Positions 1-7,308 of a DNA stretch of 9,637 bases are shown here, one piece after another. The notes under the pieces are model-generated. The model saw only the letters and a program-made list of their open reading frames with translations. It was not told the DNA's origin and did no database searches. The number at the start of each line of letters is the position of its first letter. The stretch's first letter is position 1. Where the stretch lies: NCBI GenBank assembly GCA_004292985.1, contig RDXT01000869.1, positions 1 to 9,637 of the forward strand. Direction: 5' to 3'. Position numbers and translations under genes: made by a program. Origin of the DNA: Bacteroidota bacterium (GTDB lineage Bacteria > Bacteroidota > Bacteroidia > J057).

Positions 1-713
1 GGCGTACCCGCCGCATCAAAACAGTTGCCCAGTTCATAGGAGAGCGAGTCGCCGTCGGGGTCGAGCGCTCCCTGGTTGAAGGTAAACAACTGGCCTGCGC
101 AGATATAGGGAACGGGAGGGTTCACAAACTCCGGAGAGTTGTTGCAGGGTGCAATGTTCAGGTTAATGACGGTCTGACCGGTGTAGATACCTTCGTCAGC
201 CGCACCGGAGTCAATCGAGGAGTTACGGCAGCAGGCATACCAGGAGATGGTGTACTGGCTGCAGTTAAGTCCGCAAAAGTTATAGTCCCGGTAATACACC
301 GCCTCGGCCACTCCGTTGATCGGCGGGTTGGGATTGAGCGGGTTGCCATTACAGCCCGTAGGGTAGAGCGTGCCGGGAGGCGGGTTAAGCAAGCTTGGGC
401 AGATAGGGGTTACTTCGGTGAAGCTCACAAACTGCCAGCCGCCCACAGCGGTAGGAGGGGTACAGCCGCCATTGGCAATGAACTGAAAGTCAGCACCGGA
501 GGGGGCGGGTGGGGGAGGAGAAAAGTTGACCGGGACACTGCCACCCATCGCCGCACCCGTACAGTCATAGTACGTTTTGTGCAAGACGCGATAGGTACAG
601 GGGCCGATACACTCGTAGGAAATATCCACACCCATATAATGGGTAGCGTGGAGGCCGACAGAAAGGAATAATAACCAGGCTGTCAGGCTGAGTTTCATGT
701 AAAGATGTTTCAT
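1..713 (-). CDS. Secreted Cys-rich Bacteroidota surface protein, N-terminal part (3' end outside window)
   Basis: The reading frame is open from ATG at 713 to the window edge (237 complete codons), so the C-terminus is missing. It starts with a Sec signal peptide: charged start, hydrophobic stretch at about residues 8-21, and likely cleavage after LHA (residue 23). The mature part begins THYMGVDISYECIG and continues with CTYRVLHKTYYDC. I recognise this as a module common at the N-terminus of large Bacteroidota surface proteins, often annotated as gliding-motility-associated or PKD-containing and exported by the type IX system. There are 13 cysteines in 237 residues, including a CCR motif (161-163), so disulfides are likely after export. 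DPDGDSLSYEL (218-228) resembles the Ca-binding, Ig/cadherin-like repeats of such proteins. A second ATG lies at codon 6 and would also leave a usable signal peptide. The type IX sorting domain is an inference, because that end is not in view. No function beyond a surface or adhesive role can be given. Confidence 0.7.
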   Translation of the reverse strand, partial: MKHLYMKLSLTAWLLFLSVGLHATHYMGVDISYECIGPCTYRVLHKTYYDCTGAAMGGSVPVNFSPPPPAPSGADFQFIANGGCTPPTAVGGWQFVSFTEVTPICPSLLNPPPGTLYPTGCNGNPLNPNPPINGVAEAVYYRDYNFCGLNCSQYTISWYACCRNSSIDSGAADEGIYTGQTVINLNIAPCNNSPEFVNPPVPYICAGQLFTFNQGALDPDGDSLSYELGNCFDAAGT

Positions 714-981
714 TGCAGGGAATGATGGGCGAAAATCCATGAGGGTCAGATTTTCTAATGGGGCTGAATTTAAGAAAAAAAACGTAGATGGCGATGAGCT
801 TACAGCCGGATTTTCCATTTTTCGTTCGCTTTCGGCCAAATTCTAAGCTCCATCCGCATGCTATGAAATCGAATGCGCAAATTACCCTACCCTTGCGGGA
901 AGGATTTCTGCCAAACTTTTCAGATATTTTCGATCGGACTATCGCTCTGTGCGAAGTAATTTTTTAACTCCTGCTACTGCT
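714..981. other. Divergent intergenic region, no gene seen
   Basis: These 268 bp separate the minus-strand surface protein from the plus-strand oxidoreductase, so promoters for both should lie here. I see no perfect TAnnTTTG element. The best partial matches have one mismatch: TACCCTTG at 888-895 and TATTTTCG at 925-932 on plus, and TACGTTTT at 786-779 on minus. None has a convincing TTG at the expected 19-21 nt upstream. The part nearest the surface-protein gene is AT-rich, with an A8 run around 775-782. No RNA gene or strong hairpin was found. Confidence 0.7.
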
Positions 982-2379
982 ATGTCTCATTACTCAAGAA
1001 GAAAATTTGTAAAAACCCTGACAGCAGGTGGCGCATTTGCTGCCGGTGTCGGCTTTACGCATGCCCAGGCCGCATCTGATGGCCCGATCGTGCTGGAAGA
1101 AGAACCCCAGACGCCCGTTTCGCCCAATGACCGCATTCGTGTGGCAGCCGTCGGGATGGGGATCATGGGCTTTAATAATGTCAGGGATTCGCTTCTGGTG
1201 CCGGGCGTGGAACTGGTGGCTGTAGCCGATCTCTACGACGGGCACCTCACCCGTTCCCAGGAGGTGTTTGGCAAACAGGTGGTCACCACCCGCGACTACC
1301 GCGAACTGATTGCCCGCAGCGATGTGGATGCCATCATTATTTCTACCTCCGACCACTGGCACGACCGCATTTCGATCGAAGCCCTCAACGCAGGCAAGCA
1401 CGTCTATTGCGAGAAACCGATGGTGCACAAGATCGAGGAAGGTCAGGCTGTGATTGATGCGGAAAAGAAAAGCGGCAAGGTATTCCAGGTGGGCAGCCAG
1501 TACGGCAGCAACATGGTCTTTGTGAAGGCCAAGGAACTGATCGCTTCGGGTGCCATCGGCGAGCTGATTATGGCTGAAGTGTATTACGATCGACAGTCGG
1601 CCAATGGAGCCTGGCAATATTCTATCCCGACCGATGCTTCGCCCTCGACCGTGGACTGGGACAAATTTCTGGGCGACGCACCCAAACGCGGCTACGATGC
1701 TACCCGCTTCTTCCGCTGGCGCAACTACCAGGACTACGGCACAGGCGTGGCGGGAGACTTGTTTGTACACCTCTTCACCGGACTCCATGTGGCTACCGGC
1801 GGCATCGGGCCTGAGCGTGTGCTGGCCACCGGAGGTCTGCATTACTGGAAAGATGGCCGCGATGTGCCGGACCTTATCATGGGACTCTATGATTATGCCG
1901 CTACCGAGCACCACCCTGCCTTCCATGTGCAGATGCGCTGTAACTTTGTAGATGGTTCCGGCGGTGGCTCACAGGTGCGCCTCATCGGCTCCGAAGGTGT
2001 ATTGTATGTCGAAGACGACGCCATCCGGATCGTAAACAGCCGCATGGCCTCTGCACCCGGATATGGGGGCTGGGACACCTACAATACCTTCTCCGAAGCC
2101 CAGCAAAAAGAATTCGCCGCCTGGTACAAGGAGAAATATCCCGACGAAGGCCTCCCGATGCAAGGCCCTGCCGAAGTCCGCTACAAAACCCCCGAGGGCT
2201 ACAACGCCCACGTAGCGCACGTCCGGAACTTCTACCGCTGTATCCGCGAGGGTACCAAGGCATTTGAAGACGGGACCTTCGGTCTGCGTGCTGCCGGGCC
2301 TGCGCTCGCGACCAACATGTCCTATTTCGAGCAGCGCATCATCAAATGGGATCCCCGGACGATGAGAGTGGTGAAATAG
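982..2379 (+). CDS. Tat-exported Gfo/Idh/MocA family NAD(P)-dependent oxidoreductase
   Basis: The 465-residue protein opens with a twin-arginine signal: SRRKFVK at residues 5-11, a hydrophobic stretch at about 12-25, and a likely cleavage site after AQA (28-30). It should therefore be folded with its cofactor and exported. The Rossmann fold follows, with GMGIMG (58-63) for nucleotide binding. TSDHWHD (122-128) and EKP (144-146) are hallmarks of the family, and the EKP lysine is the usual catalytic residue. A conserved-looking D259/H263 pair falls in the C-terminal substrate domain. Related enzymes oxidise or epimerise sugars, inositols or glycosides; the substrate cannot be read here. The frame extends upstream to a GTG at 949, but I chose ATG 982 because it places the Arg pair 5 residues from the start, as is normal for Tat signals. 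It is a single gene, divergent from the surface protein and followed by a repeat-filled region. Confidence is high for the family and low for the substrate. Confidence 0.9.
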   Translation: MSHYSRRKFVKTLTAGGAFAAGVGFTHAQAASDGPIVLEEEPQTPVSPNDRIRVAAVGMGIMGFNNVRDSLLVPGVELVAVADLYDGHLTRSQEVFGKQVVTTRDYRELIARSDVDAIIISTSDHWHDRISIEALNAGKHVYCEKPMVHKIEEGQAVIDAEKKSGKVFQVGSQYGSNMVFVKAKELIASGAIGELIMAEVYYDRQSANGAWQYSIPTDASPSTVDWDKFLGDAPKRGYDATRFFRWRNYQDYGTGVAGDLFVHLFTGLHVATGGIGPERVLATGGLHYWKDGRDVPDLIMGLYDYAATEHHPAFHVQMRCNFVDGSGGGSQVRLIGSEGVLYVEDDAIRIVNSRMASAPGYGGWDTYNTFSEAQQKEFAAWYKEKYPDEGLPMQGPAEVRYKTPEGYNAHVAHVRNFYRCIREGTKAFEDGTFGLRAAGPALATNMSYFEQRIIKWDPRTMRVVK

Positions 2380-2380
2380 A

Positions 2381-2459
2381 CAGGGAACAGGGAACAGGTA
2401 GCAGGGAACAGGGTTCGCGTAGCGGCGACTTGAGTCGCTGCGCTGCTTGTGAGTGGTCT
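2381..2459. repeat. Composite intergenic module, copy A
   Basis: The 10-mer CAGGGAACAG occurs at 2381, at 2388 (overlapping the first) and at 2402. Sixteen bases after the start of the last copy comes CGTAGCGGC (2418-2426). This leads into a stem-loop at 2422-2441 with 8 pairs (one G-T) and a TTGA loop. The module ends with TGAGTGGTCT at 2450-2459. The same ordered parts recur in copy B, with the same 16-nt step. The module begins one base after the oxidoreductase stop codon. There is no T-run after the stem-loop, so it is not a classical intrinsic terminator. Confidence 0.7.
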
Positions 2460-2482
2460 CTAACCTGAAAGAAGCTTTTTTA

Positions 2483-2538
2483 ACCGCAGAGGGCGCCAAG
2501 TTCGCAAAGGGCTTAGCGGACTTAGCGCCCTTCGCGGT
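2483..2538. repeat. 56-nt near-perfect palindrome (long hairpin)
   Basis: Bases 2483-2505 pair with 2516-2538 around a 10-nt loop (2506-2515). Of 23 positions, 19 are Watson-Crick pairs, 2 are G-T and 2 are mismatches. The outer arm is ACCGCAGAGGGCGC and its partner is GCGCCCTTCGCGGT. A T6 run lies just before the left arm (about 2475-2480) and an AT-rich stretch follows the right arm. It lies between two convergent genes, so it could end or stabilise both transcripts. However, neither strand has the T-run after the stem that an intrinsic terminator needs. It may instead be a member of a dispersed palindromic repeat family; that is an inference. Confidence 0.85.
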
Positions 2539-2567
2539 ATAATTTATTGATCCGCTGGACCGGGTAC

Positions 2568-2658
2568 AAGGAACAGGGTACAGTTTTCAGGGAACAGCCC
2601 TCTCGTAGCCGCTTATCACATAAGCCACACAGCCTACAGCTCTGTTCATGAGTGGTCT
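2568..2658. repeat. Composite intergenic module, copy B
   Basis: The parts occur in the same order as in copy A. A degenerate AAGGAACAGGG (2568-2578) is followed by an exact CAGGGAACAG (2588-2597). CGTAGCCGC comes at 2604-2612, exactly 16 bases after the start of the 10-mer. A stem-loop follows, with GCTTAT and ATAAGC arms (2611-2616 and 2620-2625) around CAC. TGAGTGGTCT closes the module at 2649-2658. The flanking blocks are conserved between copies while the stem-loop sequence differs. That suggests a structured repeat rather than a simple recent duplication. Confidence 0.7.
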
Positions 2659-2670
2659 TCGCCCCCCTAC

Positions 2671-2697
2671 ATCCTGTTAATCCCGTAAATCCTGTCT
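2671..2697. repeat. Three 9-nt tandem units of ATCCTGTnA type
   Basis: The units ATCCTGTTA, ATCCCGTAA and ATCCTGTCT lie head to tail, just past the stop codon of the histidine phosphatase on its downstream side. I have the impression that similar ATCCTGT tandem tracts occur in intergenic DNA of several phyla. This is recollection, not a search result. No function can be assigned. Confidence 0.6.
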
Positions 2698-2716
2698 ATA
2701 GCCCCTCCAAATCCCC

Positions 2717-3370
2717 TCAATAATGCGCCACAAACTCTGTTCCGGCGAGGTGCGCATGGTCATTTATCCGCTCCAGATGCCAGTCGCCGTGAACCAGTTG
2801 CAGGCCCGTGACAGACGTATTGTGCAGCATAATGCGGTAGGTAAACGCAGGGGAAGCCTCCAGAATATGGCGAAGCAGGGTCTTGAGGGCGAAGCCATGA
2901 GAAAAGCAGGCAATATTGAGGTTTTCGGAGCCATCGAACTCAGCCGTGATCTCACGGAACCAGGCCGCCATGCGGGCCTCAACTTCGCGCTGCGACTCCC
3001 CGCCGGGCGCTTTGAAGTCGTAGCTGTTGGCGCGCACCTGGGCCACCACTTCGGGCGTATAGATTTCTTTGCGCACATAACCCACCCAGTCGCCCTGAGA
3101 AAGCTCTAATATATTGTCTGTCAACTGAATATCAGCCTCCGGGAACCCTACATAGCCACAGACGATCCGGGCTGTCTCCCGCGCACGCACCGCCGTAGAA
3201 GAATAGACCCGGTCAAAATGCCAGTTTTCGCGCTGAAGGCGCTCCCCCAGCAGGTCGCACTGACGCACACCCCGCTCCGTGAGCCGGAAATGGTTGGACT
3301 GCCCGCCAATGAGATGGTGGTTGAGATTGCCTTCGCTTTCGGCGTGGCGGATAAGGTAGAGATTGATCAT
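2717..3370 (-). CDS. Histidine phosphatase family protein (phosphoglycerate mutase-like)
   Basis: The 217-residue protein matches the usual length of the family. The N-terminal LIRHAESEGN (6-15) holds the nucleophile H9 and its partner R8; it reads RHA rather than the commoner RHG. R62 and R64 in the VRARETA segment and E89 in ILEL fit the phosphate pocket and the acid-base residue. FSHG (156-159) supplies the second catalytic histidine, H158. GGES (123-126) is also typical of this group. Such enzymes remove phosphate from small molecules or sometimes proteins; the substrate is not readable here. There is no signal peptide, so it should be cytoplasmic. It is transcribed away from polA with 90 bp between the two starts, and it has its own good promoter candidate. 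The family call is firm; calling it a mutase, a CobC-type or a SixA-type enzyme would be a guess. Confidence 0.9.
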   Translation of the reverse strand: MINLYLIRHAESEGNLNHHLIGGQSNHFRLTERGVRQCDLLGERLQRENWHFDRVYSSTAVRARETARIVCGYVGFPEADIQLTDNILELSQGDWVGYVRKEIYTPEVVAQVRANSYDFKAPGGESQREVEARMAAWFREITAEFDGSENLNIACFSHGFALKTLLRHILEASPAFTYRIMLHNTSVTGLQLVHGDWHLERINDHAHLAGTEFVAHY

Positions 3371-3392
3371 AGGTCGCTTTGAAAAACTGCTA

Positions 3393-3424
3393 CAAACCTA
3401 CGGAAAAGATATTTCTTCGTACAT
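3393..3424 (-). promoter_or_regulatory. Candidate Bacteroidota-type promoter for the histidine phosphatase
   Basis: On the minus strand TAGGTTTG (3400-3393) is an exact match to the Bacteroidota -7 consensus TAnnTTTG. Twenty-one bases upstream is ATG (3424-3422), a two-of-three match to the -33 TTG. The -7 box ends 22 bases before the start codon, leaving a short leader. No comparable element was found for polA on the other strand of this 90-bp region. Confidence 0.6.
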
Positions 3425-3460
3425 TGCTTCACTCACTTAGCTTCCCTCTATTTCATACCC

Positions 3461-6247
3461 ATGCCCCGCCAAAAACTCTTCCTGCTCGATGCAATGGCGC
3501 TGATTTACCGCGCTCATTTTGCATTTATCAAAAATCCCCGCATTACCAGCAAGGGACTCAACACCTCTGCGCTCTTCGGATTTACGAACACGCTGCTGGA
3601 AATCATCGGAAAAGAGAACCCCACCCACCTGGCGGTTGCCTTCGACACAGCTACACCTACCTTCCGCCATATTCAGTATCCGGAATACAAAGCCCAGCGG
3701 GAAAAACAGCCCGAAGACATCAGCATTGCGATTCCCTATATCTACAAAATGCTGGAGGCGATGAATATTAAGGCGCTTGTACTCGATGGCTTTGAAGCGG
3801 ACGACCTGATCGGCACCATCAGCGCACAGGCCGACCCTGAGCAGTTTGATGTGTTTATGGTTACACCCGACAAAGACTATGCGCAGCTGGTTAAGGAAAA
3901 TGTGTTTTTGTTTAAGCCTGCCTATGGCGGTGGCGGCTTCGAAGTGTTAGATGCGGAAAAAGTAAAGGAAAGCTATGGAGTAGCCCCCCATCAGATCGCT
4001 GATTTTCTGGGATTAAAAGGCGATGCGGTGGACAATATTCCCGGCGTGCCCAAAATCGGCGACAAAACGGCCATTGCCCTGCTGCATGAATTTGGCTCGC
4101 TCGATGAACTGCTGGCCAATGCAGATAAGGTAAGTAAACCCTCTATCCGCCAGAGCCTGATCGAGTTTGCAGAGCAGGGCCGCCTTTCGCGCCAGCTGGC
4201 CATCATCGACACGCAGGTGCCTTATCCATGGAAGCCCGAAGACCTGCAACTGCGCCATGTCAACCTCGAAGCGATCATGGCTTTGATGAATGAACTGGAG
4301 TTCCGCACGACCACCCAGCGCATTCTGAACAGCCGCCTCAATCCGGTGCGGCCCGAACCCCAGCAGGACCTTTTTGGAAATATCACAGGTGAAAGCCAGG
4401 CTACGCCGATGCCGCCCGATCCGGGTGGATTTGCCACGGTGCAGACCACAACCCACAACTACCAACTGGTGCGCACGGCTGAGGAGCGTCAGGCACTGAT
4501 CCAGGCACTGAAGGCCGCAGGCGCATTTTGCTTCGATACCGAAACGACCGATCTCGATTCGATGGTCGCCGAACTGGTGGGCATTTCTTTTTCAGTAAAA
4601 GAGCACGAAGCCTGGTTTGTTCATTTTACCTCGGATATGCAACGGGATGAGGTACAGGCCATTGTGGATGAATTTAAAGGACTGTTTGCCGATGAAAGCC
4701 TGACCAAAATCGGCCAGAACATCAAATATGACCTCCAGGTGCTGCGCAATTACGGCGTGGAAATCGCCGGACCGATGTTCGACACCATGCTGGCCCATTA
4801 CGTACTCACGCCCGAGTCCAAGCACAATATGGACGACATGGCCCGCGAGTTGCTGAATTATGAACCTGTGTCTATCGAAACGCTGATCGGTAAAAAAGGC
4901 AAGGGCCAGCGCTCCATGCGTGATGTGGACTCCGAAACGATCCTCGAATATGCCGCCGAAGATGCCGATGTAACCTTCCGCCTCAAAGAAAAACTGGCTC
5001 CCCAGATTCGCGGAAACAAGATTTTTGAAGAGATCGAGCAACCGCTCATGCCTGTCCTGGCCGATATGGAATACCAGGGTGTGCGCATAGACAGCGAGGC
5101 CCTGGCCGAATATTCCCACGAACTGGAGCAGCGTCTGGTCATTCTGGAAAAAGACATTTATAAGCTGGCGGGTATGGAGTTTAACATCAACTCGCCCAAG
5201 CAGCTTGGTGAAATTCTCTTCGACCGCCTGAAAATCGGTAAGGGCGACAAGCAGAAAAAAACGGCTACGGGCCAGTACCAGACCGACGAGCAGACCCTGA
5301 GCGAACTGGCCATTTACCATGAGCTTCCGGGGCAGTTGCTGGCCTATCGCGGCATCAAAAAGCTGAAGTCCACCTATGTAGATGCCCTTCCGCAGATGGT
5401 TAATGCCGATACGGGCCGGGTACACACCACTTTCAGCCAGTCGGTGGCCGTAACGGGGCGCTTAAGCTCCGTAAACCCCAACTTGCAGAACATTCCGATC
5501 CGCAGCGAGGATGGAAAAGAGGTGCGGCGGGGTTTTGTGCCGAGAAATGAGGACTATGTGCTGCTTTCTGCCGACTACTCGCAGGTAGAACTGCGGATCA
5601 TGGCGGCGATGAGCGGCGATGTGGCCATGTGCGAGGCTTTCCGCAACGGTCTCGACATCCACCGGGCGACGGCGGCACGGGTATTCGGCGTATCGCCGGA
5701 GGAGGTTACTTCCACGCAGCGCTCAGCCGCCAAAACCGTGAACTTTGGCATTATCTACGGCATTTCTGCCTTTGGCCTGAGCCAGCGCATGGGCCTGAGC
5801 CGCAGCGAGTCCAAAGACATCATCGAGGCCTATTTTGCGACCTATCCCCGCATCAAGGCCTATATGGATGAAAATATCGTGAAAGCGCGCGAACTGGGCT
5901 ATGTGGAGACGCACTTTGGCCGCCGCCGCTACCTGGCCGATATCAACTCCCGCAATGCCACGCAACGCAGTTTTGCCGAGCGCAACGCCATCAACTCCCC
6001 CATCCAGGGCACAGCGGCAGACGTGATCAAACTGGCGATGATCCGCATCCACAAGGCGCTGAAAGAGGCCAGCCAGCGCTCCTTTATGACCCTCCAGGTA
6101 CATGACGAACTGGTGTTTGATGTTCACCGCGAAGAGGTGGACATGGTCCGGGAACTGGTGCGCGAGCACATGCTACACGCCGTGCAGCTCGATGTGCCGA
6201 TGGAAGTAGAGATCGGGGTGGGAGAAAACTGGCTGGAGGCGCATTGA
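3461..6247 (+). CDS. polA: DNA polymerase I, with 5'-3' exonuclease, proofreading and polymerase domains
   Basis: This 928-residue enzyme fills gaps and removes RNA primers during lagging-strand synthesis and repair. The N-terminal FEN-type 5'-3' nuclease (about 1-290) keeps its acidic metal ligands: D10, D62, the EADD cluster at 112-115, D137/D139 and D188/D191 beside the helix-hairpin-helix. The 3'-5' proofreading domain (about 330-515) is intact, with FDTETT (D359, E361), N420/D424, and Y497/D501 in YAAEDADVTF. The polymerase domain has motif A DYSQVELRI (D705), motif B from R754 through K758 and F762 to Y766, and motif C VHDE (H881, D882, E883). F762 predicts the usual discrimination against dideoxynucleotides. 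The ATG at 3461 starts directly in the conserved FLLDAMALIYRAHF segment, so the start is secure. Its 3' end faces gpsA with only 5 bp between stop codons. It appears to be a single-gene unit. I am very sure of this call. Confidence 0.99.
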   Translation: MPRQKLFLLDAMALIYRAHFAFIKNPRITSKGLNTSALFGFTNTLLEIIGKENPTHLAVAFDTATPTFRHIQYPEYKAQREKQPEDISIAIPYIYKMLEAMNIKALVLDGFEADDLIGTISAQADPEQFDVFMVTPDKDYAQLVKENVFLFKPAYGGGGFEVLDAEKVKESYGVAPHQIADFLGLKGDAVDNIPGVPKIGDKTAIALLHEFGSLDELLANADKVSKPSIRQSLIEFAEQGRLSRQLAIIDTQVPYPWKPEDLQLRHVNLEAIMALMNELEFRTTTQRILNSRLNPVRPEPQQDLFGNITGESQATPMPPDPGGFATVQTTTHNYQLVRTAEERQALIQALKAAGAFCFDTETTDLDSMVAELVGISFSVKEHEAWFVHFTSDMQRDEVQAIVDEFKGLFADESLTKIGQNIKYDLQVLRNYGVEIAGPMFDTMLAHYVLTPESKHNMDDMARELLNYEPVSIETLIGKKGKGQRSMRDVDSETILEYAAEDADVTFRLKEKLAPQIRGNKIFEEIEQPLMPVLADMEYQGVRIDSEALAEYSHELEQRLVILEKDIYKLAGMEFNINSPKQLGEILFDRLKIGKGDKQKKTATGQYQTDEQTLSELAIYHELPGQLLAYRGIKKLKSTYVDALPQMVNADTGRVHTTFSQSVAVTGRLSSVNPNLQNIPIRSEDGKEVRRGFVPRNEDYVLLSADYSQVELRIMAAMSGDVAMCEAFRNGLDIHRATAARVFGVSPEEVTSTQRSAAKTVNFGIIYGISAFGLSQRMGLSRSESKDIIEAYFATYPRIKAYMDENIVKARELGYVETHFGRRRYLADINSRNATQRSFAERNAINSPIQGTAADVIKLAMIRIHKALKEASQRSFMTLQVHDELVFDVHREEVDMVRELVREHMLHAVQLDVPMEVEIGVGENWLEAH

Positions 6248-6252
6248 GGGGC

Positions 6253-7308
6253 CTACATAAACTCCACATCCTCGCTAAAGGGATACTCCATCAGCAGGCG
6301 CATGCCTTTGCTGATGTCCATGCCTTCGAAGAGGGTTTTGTACAGGCTGAGGGTGATGGGCGCGCTGATCCGCTGCTCTTCGATCAGGGCGCGGATGATG
6401 GCCACGGTTTTTACCCCTTCGGCGACTTCGTCCATCGAAGCGAGTATCTGGTCCAGGGACTCTCCCTGCGCGAGGCGGTAGCCCACCGTGAAGTTGCGGC
6501 TGCGGCGGCTATAGCAGGTGGCCACGAGGTCGCCGATCCCGGCCAGGCCCATAAATGCCTGTACATCTGCGCCGAGTTTTTTACCGATGTGGATCATCTC
6601 CGCCAGGCCCCGCGTGATGAGCAGGGCGCGGGTATTTTCGCCATAATTCAGGCCGGAAAGGATACCCGAAGCGATGGCCATGATGTTTTTCAGCACCCCT
6701 GCCAGTTCGACGGTAAAGAGGTTATAGTTGCTGTGCACGCGAAAACGGCTGCTTCTGAGGGCCGCCTGCCCTTCGCGGATTACTTCTTCGAAGCGGCTCG
6801 CCACCACTGCGGCTGCCGGCTGGCCTTCGGCAATTTCACCCGCCAGATTAGGCCCCGCCACACATCCTACCCGCATCACGCAGGTCTCCTCGCGGATCAC
6901 CTCGCTCATGGTGCGCACCTGCTCGCGGTTGAGCTTTTTCACCGTATGGATCGTCTCTCCTTCGGCCAGGTGCACATCGAGGCCCTTGGTGCCGTGAATC
7001 AGGCGGTGCGAAGGAAGCAGAAAGGGAGCCAGGTCCCGGATCATGCTCCGGAAATGCTCTGAAGGCACGACCGGAAAAATCACCTCGCAGGCGCCTGCCA
7101 CTTCGGCCAGGTCGCTGGTCACACTCACCCGCTCATGTATCCGCCGTTCGCCCACCTGGCCCTCATTGCGGAGTTTGTCTGCCACCTCCGGACGGCGGGC
7201 ATAGAGCAGCACATGGCTGTTTTCGGCCAGCAGATTGGCCATTACAATCCCAAAACTCCCCGCTCCGACGACACCGATTTTCGTATCAGATATATTTTTC
7301 AAGTCCAT
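6253..7308 (-). CDS. gpsA: Glycerol-3-phosphate dehydrogenase [NAD(P)+]
   Basis: This cytoplasmic enzyme reduces dihydroxyacetone phosphate to sn-glycerol-3-phosphate, the backbone for phospholipids. At 351 residues it is of normal length. IGVVGAGSFG (11-20) is the dinucleotide-binding glycine loop. HGTKGL (105-110) matches the family's ATKGL motif, and GPNLAGEIAEGQP (152-164) the GPTFAKE-type motif. VELAGVLKN (200-208) carries the catalytic lysine K207. NTRALLITRGLAEM (225-238) and GLAGIGDLVATC (254-265) are the substrate-site and C-terminal family signatures. The start codon lies inside the end of the upstream acyltransferase gene (23-bp overlap, different frame). The two are thus co-transcribed and probably translationally coupled. 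There is no visible gap for a separate promoter. Its stop codon faces that of polA across 5 bp. Confidence is very high. Confidence 0.98.
   Translation of the reverse strand: MDLKNISDTKIGVVGAGSFGIVMANLLAENSHVLLYARRPEVADKLRNEGQVGERRIHERVSVTSDLAEVAGACEVIFPVVPSEHFRSMIRDLAPFLLPSHRLIHGTKGLDVHLAEGETIHTVKKLNREQVRTMSEVIREETCVMRVGCVAGPNLAGEIAEGQPAAAVVASRFEEVIREGQAALRSSRFRVHSNYNLFTVELAGVLKNIMAIASGILSGLNYGENTRALLITRGLAEMIHIGKKLGADVQAFMGLAGIGDLVATCYSRRSRNFTVGYRLAQGESLDQILASMDEVAEGVKTVAIIRALIEEQRISAPITLSLYKTLFEGMDISKGMRLLMEYPFSEDVEFM

Noticed and set aside
158..631. Two small minus-strand open frames at 158-349 and 425-631
   Set aside because: They are in another frame of the true secreted protein gene that starts at 713, which has a signal peptide and recognisable motifs.
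949..981. GTG start extending the oxidoreductase by 11 residues
   Set aside because: The ATG at 982 gives a normal Tat signal spacing. The extension adds no recognisable feature.
2381..2411. Clustered CAGGGAACAG copies as a possible CRISPR array
   Set aside because: The units are only 10 nt and overlap or nearly touch. There are no regular unique spacers and no cas genes nearby.
2468..2481. T6 run after AAGC as an intrinsic terminator for the oxidoreductase
   Set aside because: The only inverted repeat before it has no room for a loop (AAGCTT core), so no stable terminator hairpin precedes the T-run.
994..5425. Long minus-strand open frames opposite the oxidoreductase (994-1926) and polA (4592-5425)
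   Set aside because: They are antisense shadows of conserved genes. The translations show no domain, signal or family motif.
3461..6247. polA with the same length (928) and key residue numbers (D705, F762, H881, D882) as E. coli Pol I, as a sign of transfer
   Set aside because: Equal numbering can come from balancing insertions and deletions, and the sequence differs widely from E. coli. It is a coincidence that only confirms the domain integrity.
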